From a bacterium (GTDB lineage: Bacteria > CG2-30-53-67), in the NCBI GenBank assembly GCA_024277725.1, contig JAJRUP010000027.1, forward strand, positions 1-34,722: a DNA stretch of 34,722 bases, given 5' to 3'. Made by a program: the position numbers and the translations under genes. The notes below the pieces were generated by a model that was not told where the DNA came from, ran no database searches, and saw only the letters and a list, made by a program, of their open reading frames with translations. Position 1 is the first letter of the stretch. Every line of letters starts with the position of its first letter. This document shows, piece after piece, positions 25,303-33,237 of the stretch.

Positions 25303-26622
25303 TTGGAATCGATGCAATGGCAATTAAGAATCATCATATTGCTTCTTATGCTATACCCATTATTCCCACTGACAGCAGAGGGTTCGGAGAAATATGAACT
25401 TCTCATTGCCCAGGGGATTGAGGCACTCAACGAAGGCCGCCATGGCGAAGCCCTGAAGGTCCTGAACCGGGCTTTACAACTTGCCCCGGACAATCCCGAG
25501 GCAACCTACTATGCCGGGATTGCCGCTTCCCGCCTGGGAGACTACGGCCGGGCCGAAGCCCTCTTGAAAAAGGCCCTCAAGCTCGATGAAAGCTCGGTCT
25601 CGGCCTACATGGAGCTGATGCGGGTCTATTATCTCACTTCACGCTGCAACCGGGCGGAAGGAATCTTCAACCGTTATATCGATCTCTCCGGAGATCAGGC
25701 CTTGATCCGGGATGCCGAAACATTACTGGAACAATGTGGGAAAGGATCCGAGAAAAAACCCTACCGTCTGAAACTTCTTGTGGGGGCACAGGACGACACA
25801 AATGTTCTTCTGGAGCCTTCCAATCCCCCCTCCCCTGAAGACCGCCGCTCCGACAACCGCCTCGTGGCACAGCTCGATGCCTCGGCACGGCTGTTGCACC
25901 GGAAGGCGTTCGACGTTGACCTTGATTACACCCTCTATCAAAGCCTCCACCGGCACCTGCTCGACTTCAACCTCCTCTACCAGAGGATATCGCCTGCGAT
26001 CACCCTGCACCTCTTTGACCGTTTCATCCCCTCGGCGGGATATTCCTTCGACTACGCCTATTTCCGTTCCGAAGACTACGGACGGACCCATACCGGCTTC
26101 GGCAAAGTCCGGATCCCCGAGGGCAACTCTCTGGCCACCGATTTCATCTATGAATACCGGGACAAGACCTACTGGGATACCACGATCTTTCCCACGAATG
26201 CCGTCCGTCGGGGACATGAAAACTCCCTGGGAATCAAGCAGCACCTGAGGGCGGGGGCGAACCTCCTTACCCTCTTCTATATGCAGGACTGGGAGCGGAC
26301 CGAAGCCGACTACTGGGCCTTCAACGGCTACCGGGCGGGGGCGAAGGGGATCTCCGCCTTCGGCCCCTGGCACATCACTTTCGGCGGGGAATTCCATCAG
26401 CGGCGTTACCGGGACGATTTTCCCGTCTTCAACAAACACCGCTTCGACCGGACCCAGCAGTACTCCATCGGGATCACCTACCGCATCACGAAGCAATGGG
26501 GGATCTCGGTAACGGAGACCTACCTGATCAACGAATCGAACCTTGATGCCGTTTCCAACCCCGACGCCTTCGACTACAAACGGAACGTGGCCGGCATCTT
26601 TCTGAGATGGGGGATCTTATGA
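25303..26622 (+). CDS. TPR-repeat protein with C-terminal outer-membrane beta-barrel (Slam/DUF560-like architecture)
   Basis: Signal sequence MQWQLRIIILLLMLYPLFPLTAEG, TPRs IEALNEGRHGEALKVLNRALQLAPDNPEATYYAG, KLLVGAQDDTNVLLEP, then alternating-hydrophobicity aromatic strands to the C-terminus. The start is probably TTG 25303 (ggag 7 nt upstream) or ATG 25312; the ORF track starts at 25237. Confidence 0.75.
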   Translation: MESMQWQLRIIILLLMLYPLFPLTAEGSEKYELLIAQGIEALNEGRHGEALKVLNRALQLAPDNPEATYYAGIAASRLGDYGRAEALLKKALKLDESSVSAYMELMRVYYLTSRCNRAEGIFNRYIDLSGDQALIRDAETLLEQCGKGSEKKPYRLKLLVGAQDDTNVLLEPSNPPSPEDRRSDNRLVAQLDASARLLHRKAFDVDLDYTLYQSLHRHLLDFNLLYQRISPAITLHLFDRFIPSAGYSFDYAYFRSEDYGRTHTGFGKVRIPEGNSLATDFIYEYRDKTYWDTTIFPTNAVRRGHENSLGIKQHLRAGANLLTLFYMQDWERTEADYWAFNGYRAGAKGISAFGPWHITFGGEFHQRRYRDDFPVFNKHRFDRTQQYSIGITYRITKQWGISVTETYLINESNLDAVSNPDAFDYKRNVAGIFLRWGIL

Positions 26623-27416
26623 AAAGCACGGGATGGATTGTTCTTTCCGCATTGCTCATCGTCATGACCGGGGCAGGATCGCTCTTCGCCGCCGAGGCGG
26701 GAAAGGTCCTGGCCGTCCGGAAGAATGTCTACCTGGAACGGGAAGGGGTCCGTAACCCGGCGACGGCCGGGACCCTCCTGCAACAGGAGGATGCCGTAAC
26801 CACCGATGCAGCCTCCCGGACCAAGCTCTATTTTCAGGACGACAGCATCCTCAACTTAGGGGAGCTGAGTCGGGTGGAAGTCGCTGAATATCTCGCCCAA
26901 CCCGGGACCCATCGAACGAAAACGATATACAAACTTCTTCAAGGATCCCTCAAGGTCGTTGTAGGGGACTCGGACCTCGAGATCCATACTCCCACGGCCG
27001 TGGCGGCGGCCCGGGGGACGAAATTCTACCTGAAGATTCGGGACTGTAAAAAGGAGGCGCAGAAAGCCACCGGCAAGAATTGCAAGGAGTCGTGCATCTT
27101 CGTCCTCGACGGAGAAGTGAGCTACCGGAACCGGAACAAGGATGTGGAAGGGACGGTCCTCGTCGGCAAGGGAGAGACCTCCTGCATTCCCATTGAGCAA
27201 CCCCCGACAAACGCCGCACCTTACCGACCGGGTGAAACGGAAGGATTGCTGAAGGAGACTTCCGTCTTCGGAGAATTCTCCGGGGAGACGGAAATGACCG
27301 CCATGGAGCAACTGCAAGAAACCCTGAACGATGAACAGGAAGGGGTCTTTCCCGAGATCGATCAACAACCGCAAGAGGGGCTCACGCCCGTCACGGTCAT
27401 CATACAATATCCATAA
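26619..27416 (+). CDS. FecR-domain periplasmic protein
   Basis: AGKVLAVRKNVYLEREGV...DAVTTDAASRTKLYFQDDSILNLGELSRVEV...LQGSLKVVVGDSDLEIHTPTAVAAARGTKFYLKI. ATGA overlap with the barrel gene. Confidence 0.85.
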   Translation: MKSTGWIVLSALLIVMTGAGSLFAAEAGKVLAVRKNVYLEREGVRNPATAGTLLQQEDAVTTDAASRTKLYFQDDSILNLGELSRVEVAEYLAQPGTHRTKTIYKLLQGSLKVVVGDSDLEIHTPTAVAAARGTKFYLKIRDCKKEAQKATGKNCKESCIFVLDGEVSYRNRNKDVEGTVLVGKGETSCIPIEQPPTNAAPYRPGETEGLLKETSVFGEFSGETEMTAMEQLQETLNDEQEGVFPEIDQQPQEGLTPVTVIIQYP

Positions 27417-27428
27417 GGAGTTATCATC

Positions 27429-30002
27429 ATGAAGTCCTTGATTCCAATCCTTCTCATCGTCCTGACCTCTCTTCTGCCCGCCTGCAGCGGCGGGGGTGGA
27501 GGCGGAGATACCGGAAACACCGGAACCACGCAGACAGCCGTTATCCTGAGCATTTCCGAAAGCGGAACCCCGGGACAGGCCGCGGCCGCATCACCCGGAG
27601 GTTTGACCGCCGAAGAACTGGGGATTAATCACATCGTCCTCACGATCTCCGGACCCGACATGGATACGATCACCAAGCGCCTTGATGTCCGGCCCGGCAG
27701 CACCTCCCTGCGGTCCGACTTCTTCGTTCCCAACGGGAAGGACCGCCTCTTTTCAGCGGAGGCCTTTTCAACGGCCGAAGTCGTCCTCTACCGAGGCGCC
27801 ACGAGGATACCGGAATTGACGGGTCGGCCCACCACCCTCTCCGACGAATCTTTCACGCAACTGCCCGACGGCACCTTCCGGAAAACCGTTTTCATCCAGT
27901 TGGAGGGGAATATCATCGAAAATGTCTGCATTGACGAAGACAACGACGGCTACGGCGCCGGCGGCGACCTCTCCTGTCCGAACGGATCCGAACCGGACTG
28001 CAACGACAGTGATTCAACGATTCATCCCGGCGCCGACGATTCCGACTGTAATGGAATCGACGAGAACTGCGACGGCGAGATCGACGAGGACTTCGTCGCC
28101 ACCGAGACCGAAACCACTTGCGGCGTCGGAACCTGCATCGCCCATGCCGTCGCCTCCTGCATCGCAGGAGAAATCGAAGAGACCTGTAACCCGCCGGAGC
28201 CGACAACGGAGTATACCGTAAGCGAAGTCGGTTTCACCGGAGAAACCCTGACGGAAAACGCGGAGAACCGGCTCTACGGAGATGACGATTCGGTCTCCTA
28301 TACCCTTCCCTGGGATTTCCCCTTCTATGGACAGAACCATCGCACCATCCAAATTACAACGAATGGAAGCATCTGGTTAACGAAGGATGACGGAGATTAC
28401 GGAAACGGGAGTCAGTGGGGCGGCCTCTACGACATCTTCCTTCCCACCGGAAATGACCCGGAGGAAGACACGAATTTTATTCCGATCATCGTTCCCTGGA
28501 ATGAGGATCTCACTTCCGAATATTATGGCAACGGGGTCACCGTTGAGGTCAAAACCAATCCCGACCGTCTCGTCATCCAGTGGGATACGGAAACAATCAG
28601 TACGGAATACTATGACTGGCCCAACCAGTTTGAGGCGGTCCTCTTTCCGGACGGGACAATCCGCTTTGATTATATTTACATAGACCCCGATGTGGCCTCC
28701 CGTTACTGCAATGACTCCGGTTCCGGCGTCAGCTTCGGCGATGGCTATAACTACACGAACCTGACGGACACTTTCGGGGACGCCTGCACTCTCGGCGGCC
28801 GGTCCTTTCTCTTCACCCCCCCCTGCTCGTTCGGAGTCCATGTTGATCAGAACGGATCGGACACGGCCGGGTGCGGGTCTCTGCAACAGCCCTGCTATTC
28901 CATCTCCTTCGGGCTGACCCAGACCAGCGGGCACGAGCCGGTCTTTGTCGCCCAGGGGGACTACGGTTCCCTGACGACGGGTGAGATCTTTCCCCTCGTC
29001 CTCAAGGAAGGGACTTCCCTCCTCTGCGAAGGGGCAAATCATTCAACCGTTATCGATCTGAGCAGTACCGGTGTCGACGAGACCGGCATTGATGCCACGG
29101 CCCTGGATACCCACATCGCAGGATGCAGAATTCTCATGAACGAGGACGACATTACCGGAATCGACGGCGATCAAAATACCGTCATCGATGACTGCGAACT
29201 CGACGGAGGTTCCTCATCAAGTGTCTATTCCGGAGTTGAACTCCACTGGAGCGCGATGATCCGCAACTCCAGCTTCACCAATATCCCCGGAAGTGCAATT
29301 GAAGCCTTTGACGCCGGCACTTTTATTTTGGGCAACACCATCAACGGAAATACGACGGGGATCAGCCTGCTGGCCACATCCCCGGGGTCCGTCATGGGGA
29401 ATACCATTCGGAATAACCGGGTCGGTATCGAAATCGTCAACGCCGTCTTCAGCCCCGCGATCCGGAACAATATCCTGAGCTGCAATACGGGGACGGATCT
29501 ATTGAATCAGGCCCCCGTTACAGTGTATACCTATCACAATCAGTGGGACAACAACCCGCCGACCGAGCTGAATGGTAAATTCTATTCCTTTGCCAACTAC
29601 CCGGGTGTGGATATTAATAACGCGACAACGGGCAGCGTCATCACATCCGCTCCTGCGATTGCCCCGACCCCCTGCACGTTTACGCCCGACCTCTACGTTG
29701 ACCAGAACGGATCGGACACGGCCGGGTGCGGGACCGGCCCCGGGGCAAGCGCCTGTCTTTCGATCGGTTTTGCCCTGCAACAACAACCGGGTGCGATCAT
29801 CCATGTCGCTCAAGGCACAGTCCCTTACGCACCGTCCACCACCGGCGAAGCCTTTACCTATATTCTGCCGCAGTCGACCACGATCGTCTGCGAGCCTGGA
29901 ACCACGATCGACGTGGAATTCAGCGCCGGCCAGGCCTTTGATACAACGGCCCCGATTACAACGGTCGTCGGCTGTAATATCATCAATGAAGGCGGTTCAT
30001 GA
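27429..30002 (+). CDS. Large predicted lipoprotein with MopE-type metal-binding motif and two DUF1565/beta-helix-like segments
   Basis: MKSLIPILLIVLTSLLPACSGGGGGG lipobox; CIDEDNDGYGAGGDLSCPNGSEPDCNDSDSTIHPGADDSDCNGIDENCDGEIDED; two VDQNGSDTAGCG...C.SI.F.L...(P)..V.VAQG segments. Confidence 0.8.
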   Translation: MKSLIPILLIVLTSLLPACSGGGGGGDTGNTGTTQTAVILSISESGTPGQAAAASPGGLTAEELGINHIVLTISGPDMDTITKRLDVRPGSTSLRSDFFVPNGKDRLFSAEAFSTAEVVLYRGATRIPELTGRPTTLSDESFTQLPDGTFRKTVFIQLEGNIIENVCIDEDNDGYGAGGDLSCPNGSEPDCNDSDSTIHPGADDSDCNGIDENCDGEIDEDFVATETETTCGVGTCIAHAVASCIAGEIEETCNPPEPTTEYTVSEVGFTGETLTENAENRLYGDDDSVSYTLPWDFPFYGQNHRTIQITTNGSIWLTKDDGDYGNGSQWGGLYDIFLPTGNDPEEDTNFIPIIVPWNEDLTSEYYGNGVTVEVKTNPDRLVIQWDTETISTEYYDWPNQFEAVLFPDGTIRFDYIYIDPDVASRYCNDSGSGVSFGDGYNYTNLTDTFGDACTLGGRSFLFTPPCSFGVHVDQNGSDTAGCGSLQQPCYSISFGLTQTSGHEPVFVAQGDYGSLTTGEIFPLVLKEGTSLLCEGANHSTVIDLSSTGVDETGIDATALDTHIAGCRILMNEDDITGIDGDQNTVIDDCELDGGSSSSVYSGVELHWSAMIRNSSFTNIPGSAIEAFDAGTFILGNTINGNTTGISLLATSPGSVMGNTIRNNRVGIEIVNAVFSPAIRNNILSCNTGTDLLNQAPVTVYTYHNQWDNNPPTELNGKFYSFANYPGVDINNATTGSVITSAPAIAPTPCTFTPDLYVDQNGSDTAGCGTGPGASACLSIGFALQQQPGAIIHVAQGTVPYAPSTTGEAFTYILPQSTTIVCEPGTTIDVEFSAGQAFDTTAPITTVVGCNIINEGGS

Positions 30003-30013
30003 AGGAGTCAAGG

Positions 30014-30048
30014 TTACCCCTCCGGGAATCCGAATCCCGGAGGGGTAA
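30014..30048 (+). terminator. Strong intrinsic terminator-like hairpin
   Basis: ttacccctccggga (30014-30027) / tcccggaggggtaa (30035-30048): 14-bp perfect stem, 7-nt loop, followed by acctctttctc, 12 nt after the lipoprotein stop. Confidence 0.75.
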
Positions 30049-30181
30049 ACCTCTTTCTCACCTTCCGTTTCCTGGACCTCTCTTCCTTGACATCTCCCGT
30101 CATCCGTACTACCTTTCCGGCATAATCTTCGGAACCTGATTGTGAACGGTGATCCACCACACCCCGGACAGGACATCAAAT

Positions 30182-32128
30182 ATGCGAAGTCCATCGGAAA
30201 GAAGACTCCTTGCGGCCCCCTTCCTGATGGTCTTCTTTTTTGTCTTCCTGACGCTCATCAACCCACCCCTCTTCAACGAATACCTCGAAACCCTTCTCGT
30301 CGATTACCGGTTTAAAATACGAAATCTCATCTCCCCCCCCAAGGTCCCCAAAGAGATCCTCATTGTTGCAGTGGATGAAAGAAGCCTGAGCCGATACGGA
30401 AGATGGCCCTGGAACCGGGATCTCCAGGCAAAGCTCATCGGCAGGATCCTTGAGGGAAAGCCGAAGGTCCTCGGGATCGACATCTTCTACCCGGAAAGTG
30501 AATCCCCCACCACCGACCGAGCCCTGACCGATCTCTTCAGAAAGCACCGGGATCGGCTCGTTGTCGCCCTCGGGTGCGAGGTGGAAAAGGGGAGAACCTT
30601 CGACGGCGAGGTTCCCGACCCTCTTCCGGACCTCTCCATTTCACGCATCCGGAAGGTGAAAGATCTTCATCCGATCCGTGCCTGCCGCGTCCTGCTGCCT
30701 CCCCCTCCCCTGGCGGAGGCGGTCCCCTTTGGACACGTCTATACTCTTCCCGACCGGGACGGGAAGCTGCGGTGGGAACCGCTTTACATCGAATACGGTG
30801 ACGAGTTTCTTCCTTCTTTTTCCCTCCAGGCAGCCCGGATCGCCCTGGGAATCCCGCCGGAGCGGGTCACCATCATCGGGGGAAAGGGGGTAGACCTGGG
30901 GGAGCGGACCATCCCCACCGACCGCTTCGGCCGGCTCCATATCAATTATCTGGGGCGGGAAGGGACCTTCCGCTACGTTTCCGCCGCCACCGTGCTCTCC
31001 GGCAAGACCCCGGCCGATCTTTTTCACGACAAGATCATTCTCCTCGGCACCTCGGCGATTTCGACCTACGACATGCGGGTCAGTCCCTTCTCGGCCAACA
31101 TGGCCGGTGTCGAAAAGAACGCCACCGTCGTCGCCAATATCGTGCTGAGCCGATTCATTCAGGGGGTCCCCCTTTGGGTGGACATGATTGTCGTTTTCAT
31201 GACAGGGGCTCTTGTTGCCTTCCTGCTGCAGAAAACCCGGGCACGCGCCTCGTTCCTGCTCCTCCTCGCCCTGCTCGCCCTCCTTCTCTCCTCCAACCTG
31301 TTCGCCTTTTCCCATTACGGACTTCGGCTGAACCTCATCTACCCCCTTCTGACCGTTATAACGGAGGGGAGCTATATGATCAGCCGGAAATATCTGCTCG
31401 AGGAAAGGCATTCCCGAAAAGTGCGTGCCCTCTTTTCCAGTTACGTTACCCGGAAGGTTGTCGATGAATTGATCGCCGACCCGGCCCTGGCAAAACTCGG
31501 TGGGGAGAGACGGGAAGTGACGATCCTCTTTTCCGACATCATCGGGTTCACCCGTTTTTCTGAAAGCCATCGACCGGAAGAGGTGGTGGCCATGCTGAAC
31601 GAATATCTCGATGCCATGACGGACATCGTCTTCCGGTGGGAAGGGACCCTCGACAAGTTTATTGGAGACGCCATAATGGTCTTCTGGGGCGCTCCCCTCA
31701 TGCAGGAGGATCACGCTGAAAGAGGCCTCCGTTGCGCCCTCCACATGCTTCAACGGCTCGGAGAATTGCAGGAGAAATGGAGGTCCGAAGGGAAAAACCC
31801 TCTCGGGGTCGGCATCGGAATCAACTCGGGAGAGGTCCTGGTCGGGAATATCGGTGCTGAGGGCAAAAAGATGGACTACACCGTTATCGGGGACCATGTC
31901 AATCTGGCATCAAGGGTCGAAACATTGACCCGGAAATACGGTGCAAAAATTCTGATCACCGAATATACCCTAACAAAGATCCGGCATCTTCTTGAGGAAG
32001 GACAATTCGGTCATCTCCATCTCCGGGATCTGGAGAGGGTTATTGTGAAAGGGAAGGAACAACCGGTGGAGATTTACGAACTGAAGAGGGAGAAACACGG
32101 TACCCCGCGAGGTTCCGGGAAGGAATGA
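30182..32128 (+). CDS. CHASE2-domain adenylate/guanylate cyclase
   Basis: N-terminal CHASE2 (VDYRFKIRNLISPPKVPKEILIVAVDERSLSRYGRWPWNRDLQAKLI), three hydrophobic segments, class III cyclase VTILFSDIIGFTRFSE...LDKFIGDAIMVFWGAP...GIGINSGEVLVGNIG...YTVIGDHVNLASRVE. ORF track start 30149. Confidence 0.93.
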   Translation: MRSPSERRLLAAPFLMVFFFVFLTLINPPLFNEYLETLLVDYRFKIRNLISPPKVPKEILIVAVDERSLSRYGRWPWNRDLQAKLIGRILEGKPKVLGIDIFYPESESPTTDRALTDLFRKHRDRLVVALGCEVEKGRTFDGEVPDPLPDLSISRIRKVKDLHPIRACRVLLPPPPLAEAVPFGHVYTLPDRDGKLRWEPLYIEYGDEFLPSFSLQAARIALGIPPERVTIIGGKGVDLGERTIPTDRFGRLHINYLGREGTFRYVSAATVLSGKTPADLFHDKIILLGTSAISTYDMRVSPFSANMAGVEKNATVVANIVLSRFIQGVPLWVDMIVVFMTGALVAFLLQKTRARASFLLLLALLALLLSSNLFAFSHYGLRLNLIYPLLTVITEGSYMISRKYLLEERHSRKVRALFSSYVTRKVVDELIADPALAKLGGERREVTILFSDIIGFTRFSESHRPEEVVAMLNEYLDAMTDIVFRWEGTLDKFIGDAIMVFWGAPLMQEDHAERGLRCALHMLQRLGELQEKWRSEGKNPLGVGIGINSGEVLVGNIGAEGKKMDYTVIGDHVNLASRVETLTRKYGAKILITEYTLTKIRHLLEEGQFGHLHLRDLERVIVKGKEQPVEIYELKREKHGTPRGSGKE

Positions 32129-32171
32129 TCGAAGAGGACCACTTCGTTCTCCAGCCCCGATCTACACCGGA

Positions 32172-32597
32172 TCACGTCGACCTTTCCAGGGCCTTACGGA
32201 CGGCACGGAGAAGATCAAGAGCCAGGAAGGGTTTCTGCAGGAAGGGGGCATCCAGGTTCCGGAAGGGTTCCCATTTCGAGAGGATCTCATCATATCCGCT
32301 GGTGAGAAGGACCGACAGGGAGGGATCCCGCCCCTTCAGGCGGGAGACCAGTTCCACTCCGTTCCCGTCGGGCAGGACGACATCACTGATCAAGAGCTGA
32401 AAACGACCCTCTTCCTTTTCATAGAGGTCGAAGGCCTCCTGAAGGTTCCGGCACGACAGGACCTCATAGCCATATTTCCGAAGAACATGCTCGACAAGTT
32501 CCCGAATGGCACTCTCGTCTTCCACCAGGAGAACCCGTTCCTGTGTCCTGCTCATAAGTTCCGGTTCCGGGAGACCCCTCTTCGGATCCTTCACCAC
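32172..32597 (-). CDS. Single-domain response regulator (receiver only)
   Basis: VLLVEDESAIRELVEHVLRKYGYEVLSC, LLISDVVLPDGNGVELV, VLLTSGYDE, FLQKPFLALDLLRAV. ATG alternative start at 32555. Confidence 0.88.
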   Translation of the reverse strand: MVKDPKRGLPEPELMSRTQERVLLVEDESAIRELVEHVLRKYGYEVLSCRNLQEAFDLYEKEEGRFQLLISDVVLPDGNGVELVSRLKGRDPSLSVLLTSGYDEILSKWEPFRNLDAPFLQKPFLALDLLRAVRKALERST

Positions 32598-32805
32598 GAC
32601 CTCATCTTCCTCTCCGACATTTCCTTCCCCCGGAGATCACACCGCAAAGAACGGAATACACGGAAATATTGATTGAAGATCCCTTCCCGCATCCGTTTCC
32701 CCCCATGAGATAGCTATAACAGAAGTTGCCCCGAACTGCAAGGATGCAAAAGTATTTTTCAGGGTCTCGTACACTTTTCCATTGCACAGGGACCCCGAAG
32801 GTGGT

Positions 32806-33237
32806 ATGGATAAGAGCATGAAGAAAGAACCGGAGCCGTTCCCGGCAGAACTTGCAGAAGACCCCGAATTTCTTGCGTTGTCCGAAAAGGAAAGGGAGCG
32901 TCTCGTTGCCGTTATGGAGAAGATGCTTGAGATGGGGATCGGAGCTGTCTACGGGGTGGAAGAGAACGGGGCGGACGCCCGAATCGACTGCCGCTCCAGG
33001 ATCGCCGAATGCCGTGCCCGTTGCTGCACCTACCACTTCGCCTTGACAAAGAAGGAGGTTGAAAAAGGGCACATCCGGCACAATCCTCAGCGTCCTTTCT
33101 TCATCGCCCGGGACACCGACGGATACTGTCCGCATCTCAACCGGACGACCCTGCTCTGCCGGATCTGGTCGGAACGTCCCCAACGATGCCGCAAGTACGA
33201 CTGCACAAAAGAAGATTTATCATCTCGTCGAAGATGA
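32806..33237 (+). CDS. YkgJ-family-like cysteine cluster protein
   Basis: DCRSRIAECRARCCTYHFALTKKEVEKG...YCPHLNRTTLLCRIWSERPQRCRKYDC. ORF track start 32782. Confidence 0.75.
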   Translation: MDKSMKKEPEPFPAELAEDPEFLALSEKERERLVAVMEKMLEMGIGAVYGVEENGADARIDCRSRIAECRARCCTYHFALTKKEVEKGHIRHNPQRPFFIARDTDGYCPHLNRTTLLCRIWSERPQRCRKYDCTKEDLSSRRR

